From Marivita sp. GX14005 (GTDB lineage: Bacteria > Pseudomonadota > Alphaproteobacteria > Rhodobacterales > Rhodobacteraceae), in assembly GCF_023370775.1 (NCBI RefSeq), contig NZ_JAMCCQ010000001.1:186001-250000 (forward strand): DNA of 64,000 nt, read 5' to 3'. Every line of letters begins with the position of its first letter. Position 1 is the stretch's first letter. The position numbers and the translations under genes were made by a program. Positions 41,492 to 50,936 of the stretch are shown here, one piece after another. The notes beneath the pieces were generated by a model that made no database searches, was not told the DNA's origin, and worked only from the letters and a program-made list of their open reading frames with translations.

Positions 41492-42349
41492 ATGCGCGTT
41501 GTTTTTGGACTTGTCTTGGTTGCCGGGTTGGCACTGGCCGGCTTCGCCGTCTACATGGCCCAGAACTATATCGGAGCCTATGAGAACGCCTTGCAGCAGG
41601 AACGCAGCAAGGCTGCCGAAGTCGTTCCAATGCAGGAAATCTACGTGACGACCCGTGCAATAGAGTTCGGCGAAGATATCACGTCAGATGACGTTGCGCT
41701 GATGCCCTGGCCCCAACAAGCCCTTCCCGAGACGTTTTTCGATGCCGAAAACCCGATCTACGTCGAAGGACAGGCAACACGCGTAGCGCTTCGGCAGATT
41801 GAAAAGCATGAAGCCTTGATGAGCGTCAAGGTCAGCGAACCAGGTGGCACCGCCGGCCTGACATCGCAATTGGAGCGGGGGCAGCGTGCCTTCGCAATCA
41901 AGGTCGATGTGGCCTCCGGTGTTTCCGGTTTCTTGCGGCCCGGCGACAGGGTTGACGTCTACTGGACAGGCCGGATGAACTTCGCCGACGCGGACACGCC
42001 GACAGGCGATGTGACCCGCCTGATCGACACTGGCGTCAAGCTGATCGCGATCGACCAGACGTCACAAACCGAAAGTTCCAGCGCCACCATCGCCCGCACG
42101 GTGACGGTCTCTGCCAGCCCGCAGCAGGTTGCGGCCCTGGCGCAGGCACAGTCGACGGGGCGCCTGTCGCTGTCGCTCATGGCACGTGACGACGACACCG
42201 TGGCGGATGTGATCGAGGTCGATCAGAGATCGCTCCTCGGCATCGAGGCGCGCGAACGGGTCGAGGCGCCCTCGCGCCCCGAAATCTGCACCATCCGAAC
42301 ACGCAAGGGCGGCGAATTGACGGAAATTCCGATCCCCTGCACGAATTGA
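41492..42349 (+). CDS. cpaB: Flp pilus assembly protein CpaB (RcpC)
   Basis: A 285-residue periplasmic protein anchored by one N-terminal helix (about 3-22), with a SAF/beta-clip domain (about 52-115, VTTRAIEFGEDITSDDVALM) and the RcpC domain (about 125-230, RAFAIKVDVASGVSGFLRPG and DRVDVYW). It is thought to act with the secretin in the cell wall. AAGGAGG lies eight bases upstream of the ATG. A hairpin separates it from cpaC. Confidence 0.93.
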   Translation: MRVVFGLVLVAGLALAGFAVYMAQNYIGAYENALQQERSKAAEVVPMQEIYVTTRAIEFGEDITSDDVALMPWPQQALPETFFDAENPIYVEGQATRVALRQIEKHEALMSVKVSEPGGTAGLTSQLERGQRAFAIKVDVASGVSGFLRPGDRVDVYWTGRMNFADADTPTGDVTRLIDTGVKLIAIDQTSQTESSSATIARTVTVSASPQQVAALAQAQSTGRLSLSLMARDDDTVADVIEVDQRSLLGIEARERVEAPSRPEICTIRTRKGGELTEIPIPCTN

Positions 42350-42373
42350 GCGATCCGTTCTGAGGCACGGCAG

Positions 42374-42396
42374 AGGCGCAACGACATGTTGCGCCT
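42374..42396 (+). terminator. Hairpin between cpaB and cpaC
   Basis: AGGCGCAAC-GACAT-GTTGCGCCT, nine perfect pairs, 24 bases after the cpaB stop. The stem sequence resembles that of the hairpin after pilin 1. No T-tract. Confidence 0.6.
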
Positions 42397-42520
42397 TATC
42401 CACATGAAGCATCGCAGTGAAATGATTGATTCTTGCAATAAATCGTGTCTTGCCGCAGGTTGACGGGAAAATCGGGCGAAAAGACCCACAATCCGAGGCG
42501 TGATCCGAAAGGCAGGTCAC

Positions 42521-43942
42521 ATGTTTACGAGCACTACTTTCAAGGCCGCTCTCGTCGGGGCGGCGCTTGCGATTTTTCCGATTGCCGACACGGCCTTCGC
42601 CGACACGCTGCGTGTGATCCGGACGAACACGGAATCCACTTTGAACGTCCCGATGAACCGGGCCGTTGTTGTCGAAAGCGAAGTTCCCTTCGCCGAGCTC
42701 AGCATCGCCAACCCCGCAATCGCCGACATTTCCTCCCTGTCGGAACGCACGATCTACGTGCTTGGCAAAACACCCGGCACGACGTCGATGACCATTCTCG
42801 ATGCCAACGGCCAGTTGATCGCGAATGTCGATGTGCGGGTCGCGCCCGATCTGAGCGAGTTCAAGGAACGGCTGCGGCAAATCCTGCCGAACGAAACCAT
42901 CGAGGTGCGCACTGCGAATGACGGGATCGTCCTGTCCGGCACGGTCTCGAGCATCGTGCGCATGGAACGCGCGCTCGAACTGGCGCAGCGCTACGCGCCG
43001 GAGCGTGTGTCGAACCTGATGACGGTCGGCGGCGTGCAGCAGGTCATGCTCAAGGTCCGTTTCGCCGAGATGCAGCGCTCGGTATCCAAAGCGCTGCGCA
43101 GCTCTCTCGCCACCGGCGGGTCGGTTCTCGACGGCGATCTGGGCCTGGAGCTCGGCACAGGCAACTCCGCTCCTTTCGCGGCTGTAGACAGCGTGGCCGA
43201 TAAACTGGCCTCATCCAGTGATAGCCAGGGCGCGATCCTTTTCGGTTTCAATGCCGGCGGGCTCGAAGTCGGCATCCTGCTCGAAGCTCTTGAATCGAAG
43301 GGTGTTGTGCGAACGCTGGCTGAGCCGAACCTGACATCCCTGTCGGGCCAGGAAGCCAAGTTCCTTGCTGGCGGCGAATATCCCGTTCCGGTCTCGCAGG
43401 AGGACGGCCGGATTTCGGTGCAGTTCAAGCCGTTCGGCGTCGAGCTGAATTTCATCCCTCGCGTTCTGGACAAGGATATCATCAATCTCGAACTCGAAGC
43501 AGCTGTTTCCTCCATCGATCCATCAAGCGGCGTCGACACCGGATCGATCCGCATCGATGGTTTCCAGCGCCGCGAGACGAGCACCACGGTCGAGTTGCGC
43601 GACGGCGAAAGCTTTGCCATCGCCGGTCTTCTGCAGGACGATTTCCGCGATGTGAACGATCAAATCCCATGGCTGGGCGACATTCCGGTTCTCGGTGCCC
43701 TTTTCCGCAGCGCGGAATATCAGCGCGAGCAATCCGAACTGGTGATCATCATCACGCCGCATCTCGTCACTCCGACACGAGGCGAAGCGCTGGCGCTGCC
43801 GACAGATCGCGTGCGGCCGCCGAGCGAGAAGGATCTGTTCCTCTTCGGCCGCGTCACCGGAGATGGCACACCGCTTCGCGGGGCGGCCGGAGAGGTTGCC
43901 AAGCAGGATTTCAACGGCTCTTATGGTTATGTGATGGATTGA
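42521..43942 (+). CDS. cpaC: Tad pilus secretin CpaC (RcpA)
   Basis: Outer-membrane secretin pore (473 residues) through which the Flp pilus emerges. Signal peptide MFTSTTFKAALVGAALAIFP...AFA, a BON-like/N-terminal domain (RAVVVESEVPFAELSIANP), a second repeat, and the secretin domain (about 230-420) with VRTLAEPNLTSLSGQEAKFL and the final IIITPHLVTP. I use the ATG at 42521 because it gives a normal signal peptide; a GTG seven codons upstream is possible. Confidence 0.93.
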   Translation: MFTSTTFKAALVGAALAIFPIADTAFADTLRVIRTNTESTLNVPMNRAVVVESEVPFAELSIANPAIADISSLSERTIYVLGKTPGTTSMTILDANGQLIANVDVRVAPDLSEFKERLRQILPNETIEVRTANDGIVLSGTVSSIVRMERALELAQRYAPERVSNLMTVGGVQQVMLKVRFAEMQRSVSKALRSSLATGGSVLDGDLGLELGTGNSAPFAAVDSVADKLASSSDSQGAILFGFNAGGLEVGILLEALESKGVVRTLAEPNLTSLSGQEAKFLAGGEYPVPVSQEDGRISVQFKPFGVELNFIPRVLDKDIINLELEAAVSSIDPSSGVDTGSIRIDGFQRRETSTTVELRDGESFAIAGLLQDDFRDVNDQIPWLGDIPVLGALFRSAEYQREQSELVIIITPHLVTPTRGEALALPTDRVRPPSEKDLFLFGRVTGDGTPLRGAAGEVAKQDFNGSYGYVMD

Positions 43943-43946
43943 GGCG

Positions 43947-44603
43947 ATGGCAGTAGAAAAGAACTTTCGTATCCCCGTTGCCCTCACCGGCCTTGCCCTG
44001 ATGGCGGCCTGCGCCGGCAACGATCCCGTCTACAGCGCCTTTCACCGCGAAGCCGGCGCATTGCTCGATACCGGACATTTCGGCAACGCCACCATGAACA
44101 ACACGCAGGTCATGAGCGGCGAACGGCAATATGTATATGACCTCTCGCAGCGGTTCGCCAGCGAAGTGATGACCACGGTGAATTTCGCTTTCAACAGCGC
44201 CGTGCTCGACAACGGAGCGCGCGATACGCTGCGCGAGCAGGCCAATTGGATCAAACAATTCCCCGAGGTGCACTTCCGCGTCTACGGACATACCGATCTG
44301 GTGGGCAGCGAAGCCTACAACAAGCGTCTCGGTCTGGCCCGAGCCAACGCGGTGGTGGCGTTCCTCGCGTCGCAAGGCATCAGCACATCGCGGCTCGAAG
44401 CGGTTGTTTCCTTTGGCGAAACACAGCCGCTCATCGTGACCCAAGGGCGCGAGCGCCGCAACCGGCGCACGGTGACCGAGGTGTCCGGGTTCGTGGCCTC
44501 GCATCCGATGGTGCTCGAGGGCAAATATGCCCAGATCATCTATCGCGAATACATCAACAGCGCGGTTCCGCGCCAAGTGGTGACAGCGGTAGAAGGCGGC
44601 TGA
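43947..44603 (+). CDS. OmpA-family lipoprotein of the Tad locus
   Basis: A 218-residue predicted lipoprotein (lipobox LMAACAGND, Cys at about residue 21) with a C-terminal OmpA peptidoglycan-binding domain (about 80-185): VNFAFNSAVLDNGARDTLRE, VYGHTDLVGSEAYNKRLGLA and RRNRRTVTEV. It occupies the place where many Tad loci carry cpaD/rcpB, and may anchor the secretin to the wall. It starts four bases after the cpaC stop, so it is co-transcribed. Confidence 0.88.
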   Translation: MAVEKNFRIPVALTGLALMAACAGNDPVYSAFHREAGALLDTGHFGNATMNNTQVMSGERQYVYDLSQRFASEVMTTVNFAFNSAVLDNGARDTLREQANWIKQFPEVHFRVYGHTDLVGSEAYNKRLGLARANAVVAFLASQGISTSRLEAVVSFGETQPLIVTQGRERRNRRTVTEVSGFVASHPMVLEGKYAQIIYREYINSAVPRQVVTAVEGG

Positions 44604-44618
44604 CGCGCCGACACTCAA

Positions 44619-44644
44619 GGAACGGCCCGGTGAAGGGCCGTTCC
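44619..44644 (+). terminator. Hairpin between OmpA-like gene and cpaE
   Basis: GGAACGGCCC-GGTGAA-GGGCCGTTCC, ten perfect pairs, 16 bases after the stop. No T-tract. The following 165 bases before cpaE are non-coding and could hold a promoter. Confidence 0.65.
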
Positions 44645-44809
44645 AGCGGCCTGAAATACCGTACAATTTCGGTAATTCGGCCCCAATGTTGCCAAGTTTT
44701 CCACCGACCTTCGGACAATAGCAGTCCTCCCGCGCAACTCGGGATTATCGCCAGCGGCGTGCGCAGAATGCCCGCGCCGGGCGATAGGAAGAAAGAGGAA
44801 ACGAGGCAC

Positions 44810-46054
44810 ATGACGACTATCCTACCAGGCACCCCGGACCCGGCACCGCTCGTTGCGTGTACAATCAGCCGGGACGTTCAGGAATTTGACCTTCTGATCG
44901 AGGACATGGAAGCGGCGCTTGGCGAAGGCTGGGGCGATCTGGGTTTCGACGAGGCGATGCATTTCTTCTCGCAGGACGATGCGAGTGATCTCGAATTCGT
45001 GGCGCTTGCCGTCGATTCCGAGGATGAGGATGATGTCGAGCATCTGTCTGCGATCATCGCAGCGGCCAAGGCGCGCGACATCAAGGTCGTGCTGATCGCA
45101 CATGACGTCACCCCCTCGGCGCTGCATCATCTGCTGCGACAGGGCGCGAACGAGTTTGTCCCCTACCCCTTGCCCGAGGGCGAGCTTGCCGCCGCGATCG
45201 ACCGGATGCGCGCGGCTCCTCCCTCCGCTGCGGCTTCGCAGCCGAAGGATGGCGATACGGTCAAACTCTCGCATGACGGCGATGGCGTTATCATCGCCGT
45301 TCAGGGCATGGCCGGCGGTTGCGGCGCGACCACTTTCGCCGCGAACCTGGCCTGGGAACTGGCGACGGTTTCCAAAGAGAGTCCGCCCAAGGTTTGCATC
45401 ATCGATCTCGGCCTGCAATTCGGCGCTGTCACCACTTACCTCGATGCACAGCGGCGGGAATCCGTGTTGGAGCTTTTGACCGACCCCGAAGCCTTGGACG
45501 ACGAAAGCTTTGCGCAGGCTCTGGTGACCTTCGAGGACCGTTTGCAGATTTTCACCTCCCCGGCCGATCTGCCGCCGCTCGATATCGTCGGGCAATCGGA
45601 GGTTCAGCACCTTCTGGACACTGCCGCCCGGCATTTCGATTTCGTGATCGTCGATATGCCCCCGAGTCTCGTGCAATGGTCCGAAACCGTGCTCTACGCC
45701 GCGCAGGTCTATTTCGGCGTGATCGAGCTCGACATGCGTTCGGCGCAAAACACCTTCCGGCTGAAGCGGGCGCTGCAATCCGAGGATCTGCCGTTCGAGA
45801 AGATCCGTTTCGTCCTCAACCGCGCGCCGCGATTTACCGATCTTCAGGGCAAGAGCCGGCTCAAGCGGATGCAGGAGAGCTTGGATATTTCCGTCGATCT
45901 GCAATTGCCCGACGGGGGCAAGCCCGTTGCCGAAGCGGGCGATCATGGTCAGCCGCTGGGTCTTCAATACCCCAAAAACCCGCTGCGCAAGGAAATTGCC
46001 AAACTCGCGCAATCGCTCTTCGAGGTCGGCCAGTCCGACGCCGAAGCGGCCTAA
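44810..46054 (+). CDS. cpaE: Pilus localisation ATPase-like protein CpaE (TadZ)
   Basis: A 414-residue ParA/MinD-type protein that places the Tad machine in the cell. The N-terminal domain (about 15-145) is receiver-like, and the ATPase-like domain starts near 160. Its P-loop is GMAGGCGATTFAANLA, the CpaE-type variant in which the signature Lys is replaced by Ala, so ATP turnover may be weak or absent. Also seen: IDLGLQFG and VIVDMPPS. I use the ATG at 44810 with GAGG upstream; the much longer frame upstream overlaps the OmpA gene and is not real. Confidence 0.92.
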   Translation: MTTILPGTPDPAPLVACTISRDVQEFDLLIEDMEAALGEGWGDLGFDEAMHFFSQDDASDLEFVALAVDSEDEDDVEHLSAIIAAAKARDIKVVLIAHDVTPSALHHLLRQGANEFVPYPLPEGELAAAIDRMRAAPPSAAASQPKDGDTVKLSHDGDGVIIAVQGMAGGCGATTFAANLAWELATVSKESPPKVCIIDLGLQFGAVTTYLDAQRRESVLELLTDPEALDDESFAQALVTFEDRLQIFTSPADLPPLDIVGQSEVQHLLDTAARHFDFVIVDMPPSLVQWSETVLYAAQVYFGVIELDMRSAQNTFRLKRALQSEDLPFEKIRFVLNRAPRFTDLQGKSRLKRMQESLDISVDLQLPDGGKPVAEAGDHGQPLGLQYPKNPLRKEIAKLAQSLFEVGQSDAEAA

Positions 46055-46066
46055 GGAGGCGCCCCG

Positions 46067-47518
46067 ATGTTTTCGCGCTACAAGAAACCGAACGGCACCG
46101 CCGCCCCCGCCGCAGTCGCTGCGCAACCCGCACCGGCGGCCCGCTCTCCTGCTGCGATGGTCGATGCGACAAGCAAGGTCAAACGCAAGGTCAAGCCGGT
46201 CAAACACGCCGAAGCCCAGCCGGCCGATCGCGAGAAGAAGCGCAAGGAGCGGCTTGGTGAGATCAAGCTGGAACTGCATCGCGCGCTGCTCGACAACCTC
46301 AACCTCGCGGCACTCGACAAGGCGACCGAGAAGGAACTGAAGGACGAGATCAACGCGATCACCGCCGAAAGCCTGCAAGAGCGCGGCATGGTGCTGAACC
46401 GCGAGGAACGCACCGCGCTCAATCAGGAGCTCTACGACGAGGTCAAAGGGCTCGGCCCGCTGGAGACGCTGCTCAAGGACGAAAGCGTCAGCGATATTCT
46501 CGTGAACGGGCCGCAGCAGATTTTTGTCGAAAGGTTCGGCAAGCTGGAGTTGAGCGACGTGACGTTCAAGGACGAACGCCACCTCATGCGGATCATCGAC
46601 AAGATCGTTTCCGCCGTGGGACGTCGGGTCGATGAATCGAACCCCTATGTGGACGCCCGTTTGCAGGATGGATCGCGCTTCAACGCGATGGTGCCGCCCA
46701 TCGCGGTGGATGGCAGCCTCGTCTCGATCCGTAAATTCAAGACCGACAAGCTCAGCATCGACGATCTGGTCAATTTCGGCGCCTTTACCGAGGAAATGGC
46801 CGTCTACCTGCAAGCCGCCGTTGCCACGCGCCTCAACGTGATCGTTTCGGGCGGCACGGGCTCGGGCAAGACGACCACGCTGAACGCGCTTTCCTCCTTC
46901 ATCGACGACAGCGAACGTATCCTCACGATCGAGGACACGGCGGAACTCCAGCTGCAACAGACCCATGTCGGGCGCATGGAAAGCCGGCCCGCCAACGTGG
47001 AGGGCAAGGGCGCGGTGACGCCCCGCGACTGTCTGAAGAACGCGCTGCGGATGCGCCCCGACCGCATCATCGTCGGGGAGACGCGCGGCGAGGAAGTCAT
47101 CGACATGTTGCAGGCCATGAACACGGGCCATGACGGCTCGATGACGACGATCCACGCCAACTCCGCACGCGACGGCGTGAGCCGCCTGGAAAACATGATC
47201 GCGATGGCCGGGATCGAGATGCCGCTCAAGGCGATGCGCTCCCAGATTTCCTCGGCTGTGAACCTCATCGTGCAGGCCAGCCGCCTGCAGGACGGCTCGC
47301 GCCGCATGACCTCGATCACCGAGATCACCGGCATGGAAGGCGAAGTCATCTCCATGCAGGAGATCTTCCGCTTCCAGCGCGTCGGCCTGACGCCGGAGAA
47401 CAAGATCATCGGTCATTTCACCGCCACCGGCGTGCGCTCCAACTTTTCGGAGCGCTTCAAGATGTGGGGCTACGATCTGCCGCCATCGATCTTCGAACCC
47501 TTCAACGGGAATTACTGA
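46067..47518 (+). CDS. cpaF: Tad secretion ATPase CpaF (TadA)
   Basis: Cytoplasmic hexameric motor (483 residues) that powers Flp pilus assembly and retraction. N-terminal basic Ala/Pro-rich segment, helical N domain, then the secretion-ATPase core: Walker A SGGTGSGKTTTL (about 262-273), ASP-box region RILTIEDTAELQL, Walker B RPDRIIVGETRGEE and the His box GHDGSMTTIHANSARD. It follows cpaE by 12 nt and precedes tadB by two. Confidence 0.96.
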   Translation: MFSRYKKPNGTAAPAAVAAQPAPAARSPAAMVDATSKVKRKVKPVKHAEAQPADREKKRKERLGEIKLELHRALLDNLNLAALDKATEKELKDEINAITAESLQERGMVLNREERTALNQELYDEVKGLGPLETLLKDESVSDILVNGPQQIFVERFGKLELSDVTFKDERHLMRIIDKIVSAVGRRVDESNPYVDARLQDGSRFNAMVPPIAVDGSLVSIRKFKTDKLSIDDLVNFGAFTEEMAVYLQAAVATRLNVIVSGGTGSGKTTTLNALSSFIDDSERILTIEDTAELQLQQTHVGRMESRPANVEGKGAVTPRDCLKNALRMRPDRIIVGETRGEEVIDMLQAMNTGHDGSMTTIHANSARDGVSRLENMIAMAGIEMPLKAMRSQISSAVNLIVQASRLQDGSRRMTSITEITGMEGEVISMQEIFRFQRVGLTPENKIIGHFTATGVRSNFSERFKMWGYDLPPSIFEPFNGNY

Positions 47519-47520
47519 TC

Positions 47521-48489
47521 ATGACCCTGAGCGCAGAACCCATCGTCTATGGCCTGATCTTCGTCGCCGTCCTGGTGCTTGTCGAAGGGGTCTACCTCGT
47601 TGCCTTCGGCAAATCCATCAGCCTGAACAAACGGGTCAACCGCCGCCTTGAAATGCTCGACAAGGGCACCAAACGCGAAGAGGTGCTGGCCAAGCTGCGC
47701 AAGGAAATGGACCAGCACATGGCCTCGCGCGGCTTCCCGCTCTACTCGATCCTCGCGGACCGGGCGCAGAAAGCCGCCATCGCCTTCACACCCAAACAGA
47801 TCGTGATGGTCATGGCCGCGGTCAGCGTGCTTGCCTTCGTCGGTCTCACGGTGGGGACCGAGGCGCAATTGCCGGTGCGCATCGTGATGGGGATCGCCAT
47901 CGGCGTCGGCGGAGTGTTCTTCTGGATCAATTCGAAAGCCAAGAAGCGCCTCGCGCTGATCGAGGAGCAGCTTCCCGATGCCGTTGAATTGATGGTGCGC
48001 AGTCTGCGTGTCGGACATCCGTTCTCATCGGCAATTTCCATCGTTTCCAAGGAAATCAAGGATCCTCTGGCGACCGAGTTTGGTGTGATCGCCGATGAAT
48101 CGAGCTACGGGCGCGACATCGGCGAATCGCTCAAGGCGATGGCCGAACGGCTCGACATGCAGGATCTGCGCTTCCTCGCCGTAGCCGTGACCATCCAGCA
48201 GCAATCGGGCGGCAACCTTGCGGAAATCCTCGAAGGTCTGGCCAAGGTGATCCGCGCGCGCTTCCGGCTTTTCCGCCGGGTCAAGGCCATCACCGCGGAG
48301 GCGCAATGGTCGGGCAAGTTCCTCTCGGGCTTTCCCGTCGCCGCGCTCATCGTGATCCAGGTCACCGATCCGCATTACTACGACGACGTTCTCGATCACC
48401 CCTGGTTCATTCCCGCCTGTTTCCTTGTCGCCGCCTTCCTGATCGCCAACCTGATCGTGATGCGCATGCTCGTGAACATCAAAGTGTGA
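47521..48489 (+). CDS. tadB: Tad inner-membrane platform protein TadB
   Basis: A 322-residue GspF-type platform protein. Membrane helices at about 8-27, 95-112, 118-136, 270-290 and 298-318 flank a cytoplasmic T2SSF domain (about 155-280) with EEQLPDAVELMVRSLRVGHP and QQQSGGNLAEILEGLAKVIR. The ATG at 47521 is two bases after the cpaF stop. Pairs with TadC. Confidence 0.94.
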   Translation: MTLSAEPIVYGLIFVAVLVLVEGVYLVAFGKSISLNKRVNRRLEMLDKGTKREEVLAKLRKEMDQHMASRGFPLYSILADRAQKAAIAFTPKQIVMVMAAVSVLAFVGLTVGTEAQLPVRIVMGIAIGVGGVFFWINSKAKKRLALIEEQLPDAVELMVRSLRVGHPFSSAISIVSKEIKDPLATEFGVIADESSYGRDIGESLKAMAERLDMQDLRFLAVAVTIQQQSGGNLAEILEGLAKVIRARFRLFRRVKAITAEAQWSGKFLSGFPVAALIVIQVTDPHYYDDVLDHPWFIPACFLVAAFLIANLIVMRMLVNIKV

Positions 48490-48498
48490 GGCCCTGAC

Positions 48499-49482
48499 AT
48501 GCAAGCTTTGAACAACATGATGATCAATATGTTCGGCCCTGCCGGGCCGATGATCGGGATTGCCGGGCTGGGCGTTTTGCTGCTCTTGCTCGCTATTCCG
48601 ATGTTCTTCGCCTCCAAGCCGAACCCGATGGACCGGCTCGATGCAAATGCCGGGCGGCAGAAGATCGACGCGGAAACCCGTGCGGTGCTGCGCGATAAGC
48701 GCAAGAACGAAAAGCTGAACAAATACGCCCATTTCCTGGAGCCGCAGGATGAGAAGGAACTGTCGGAAATCCGCATGAAGCTGCTTCAGGCCGGTTATCG
48801 CGGCAAGGATGCGGTGCAGTATTATTACTTCGCGCAATTCGCGCTCGGTATCGGCGGACTGATCCTCGGCGTCGGTTATTTCACGCTGGCAATGGACAGC
48901 TCGCAAGCAACGACGACCCAGACACTTCTTTATACGATGGGTCCGGGTGCAGCGGGCTATCTTTTCCCGAAATACTGGATCACCAAACGCGTCCAGACCC
49001 GCCAGCAGGAAATCGAGGACGGGTTTCCCGACAGTCTCGACATGATGCTGGTCTGCGTCGAAGCGGGTCAATCGATGGACCAGTCCATCGTTCGGGTCAG
49101 CCAGGAACTGCGCGCCTCCTATCCGAGCCTCGCGGACGAATTCGAACTTGTCAGCTACGAGATGAAGGCGGGCAAGGACAAATCGACCGTGCTCGACGAT
49201 ATGGGCGAGCGTTGCGGCGTGCAGGACGTTATGTCCTTCGTCACGGTTCTGAATCAGAGCCAGAGCTTCGGCACGCCGATCTCCGACGCCCTGCGCGTCT
49301 ATGCATCGGAAATGCGCGACAAGCGCGTCATGCGCGCCGAGGAGAAGGCAAACAAGTTGCCAACCAAAATGACTTTGACCACAATGATGCTGACCGTGCC
49401 GCCGCTTCTCATCATCCTGGTGGGGCCCTCCGTGGTCGGCATCCAGCAACTCGGAAACATGGCAGGGATGGCCGGCCCATGA
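48499..49482 (+). CDS. tadC: Tad inner-membrane platform protein TadC
   Basis: A 327-residue GspF-type partner of TadB. Helices near 12-35, 115-135, 140-160 and 290-315; the T2SSF domain (about 170-290) contains EDGFPDSLDMMLVCVEAGQS and LNQSQSFGTPISDALRVYA. It follows tadB by nine bases; its stop overlaps the tadD start (ATGA). Confidence 0.94.
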   Translation: MQALNNMMINMFGPAGPMIGIAGLGVLLLLLAIPMFFASKPNPMDRLDANAGRQKIDAETRAVLRDKRKNEKLNKYAHFLEPQDEKELSEIRMKLLQAGYRGKDAVQYYYFAQFALGIGGLILGVGYFTLAMDSSQATTTQTLLYTMGPGAAGYLFPKYWITKRVQTRQQEIEDGFPDSLDMMLVCVEAGQSMDQSIVRVSQELRASYPSLADEFELVSYEMKAGKDKSTVLDDMGERCGVQDVMSFVTVLNQSQSFGTPISDALRVYASEMRDKRVMRAEEKANKLPTKMTLTTMMLTVPPLLIILVGPSVVGIQQLGNMAGMAGP

Positions 49483-50039
49483 TCCCACGCGCGTTATGCG
49501 CTCTTGTTTTGGTCTTCGGATTGGCCGCCTGCTCGCCGGGCGGCTTTTCCGCGTCGGACGATCCGGTTTTCGCGCCCCCCGCCGATCCGCGCGGGGCGGC
49601 CATCGATCAGTTGACGGTCGGGCATCGCCTGATGAATGCGGGCGAATACGAGCTTGCGCTCAGCGCCTTCCAACTCGCCGCCGCCGAGCAAGGGCTGACG
49701 CCAGATGTGGTCTCCGCGCTCGGTTCGGCCAATCTCGGGCTCGGCCGGCTTGGACAGGCCGAAACGCTTCTGCGCCGCGCGATCGCGGCCGATGAGGCCG
49801 ATCCCGGCGCATGGAACAACCTCGGCGTCGTGTTGATGGAGCGGAACCGGCATGCCGAAGCCGCGCAGGCGTTTCGCCGCGCCTTCGCGCTCGACAATGG
49901 CCAAAGTGTTGCAATCCGCGACAATCTTCGCTTGGCACTCGCAAAAATCGAAAATCCGCAGTATGGTCGCGACACAGAAAAAGAATACAAGCTTGTGCGG
50001 CGCGGCAGCAGCGACTTCCTGATCCGCCCGGCACAGTAA
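49479..50039 (+). CDS. tadD: TPR lipoprotein TadD
   Basis: A 186-residue lipoprotein (lipobox GLAAC, Cys at about residue 18) with tetratricopeptide repeats at about 45-150 (for example GHRLMNAGEYELALSAFQLA and AWNNLGVVLMERNRHAEAAQ). TadD is the probable pilotin for the secretin. The ATG at 49479 overlaps the tadC stop by four bases, which decides the start. A second TPR lipoprotein follows. Confidence 0.9.
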   Translation: MIPRALCALVLVFGLAACSPGGFSASDDPVFAPPADPRGAAIDQLTVGHRLMNAGEYELALSAFQLAAAEQGLTPDVVSALGSANLGLGRLGQAETLLRRAIAADEADPGAWNNLGVVLMERNRHAEAAQAFRRAFALDNGQSVAIRDNLRLALAKIENPQYGRDTEKEYKLVRRGSSDFLIRPAQ

Positions 50040-50067
50040 CGAGGCAGAGCAGTAAAAGGACGCGAAA

Positions 50068-50928
50068 ATGCGCCATCCCTTTATCGTGACCCTGTGTGTG
50101 ACCGGGGCTTTCACCCTTGCCGGATGCGAGCAAGGCATCGATACCGAAACCGTCGATCGGCAGTTTCAGGACGTGAACGCCATCGACGGCACCAATCTCA
50201 ACGAGGTCATGCTGACGGTGTCCGATCCGAATGAGGCGGTCTCGTATTTCCAGCGCGCGAGCAGCAAGGCACCCGAGCGGATCGATCTCCAGCGCGGCCT
50301 CGCATCCTCGCTCATCCGCGCCGGGCGCAGCACCGAAGGCGTTGCTGCGTGGTCGCGTGTCGTCTCGCATGAAGAGGCCACGAGCGACGACCGGGTTGAA
50401 CTGGCTGATGCGCTCATTCGCAACAACGAATGGAAGCGCGCCGAAACCGTCCTCGACGCCATTCCGCCCACGCATGAAACCTACAAGCGCTACCGGCTCG
50501 AAGCGATGATCGCCGATAGCAACAAGGAATGGGACAAGGCCGACAGCTTCTACGAGGTGGCCGTCGGGCTGACGACGAAACCGGCATCGGTGATGAACAA
50601 CTGGGGCTTCTCCAAACTCACCCGAGGTGATTACAGCGGTGCGGAGCGGCTTTTCGCCCAGGCGATCCAGAATGACGATTCCCTCTTCACCGCCAAGAAC
50701 AACCTGGTGCTCGCGCGCGGAGCGCAGGGAAATTATGTGCTGCCCGTCATCCCGATGAGCCAGGTCGAACGCGCCGAGTTGCTGCATTCGATGGGGCTTG
50801 CGGCGGTCAAGCGCGGCGACGTGGTGACGGGCCAGGGCCTGATGCGCGAGGCGATCGACACCCATCCGCAGCATTTCGAAACCGCCGCGCGCAGTCTCAA
50901 GGCGCTTGAATCCAATGTCGTGAACTGA
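50068..50928 (+). CDS. Second TPR lipoprotein of the Tad locus
   Basis: A 286-residue lipoprotein (lipobox LAGCEQG, Cys at residue 20) with several tetratricopeptide repeats (about 55-270), for example EAVSYFQRASSKAPERIDLQ and GDYSGAERLFAQAIQNDDSL. It is a longer companion of TadD and probably acts with the secretin at the outer membrane. It lies 28 nt after tadD and nine nt before the peptidase gene. Confidence 0.88.
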   Translation: MRHPFIVTLCVTGAFTLAGCEQGIDTETVDRQFQDVNAIDGTNLNEVMLTVSDPNEAVSYFQRASSKAPERIDLQRGLASSLIRAGRSTEGVAAWSRVVSHEEATSDDRVELADALIRNNEWKRAETVLDAIPPTHETYKRYRLEAMIADSNKEWDKADSFYEVAVGLTTKPASVMNNWGFSKLTRGDYSGAERLFAQAIQNDDSLFTAKNNLVLARGAQGNYVLPVIPMSQVERAELLHSMGLAAVKRGDVVTGQGLMREAIDTHPQHFETAARSLKALESNVVN

Positions 50929-50936
50929 GGCGCGGG

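Noticed and set aside
44822-47416. An 864-codon open frame on the minus strand opposite cpaE and cpaF
   Set aside because: It is a high-GC shadow frame. The plus strand encodes clear CpaE and CpaF motifs, and the minus product is His/Arg/Asp-rich with no domain.
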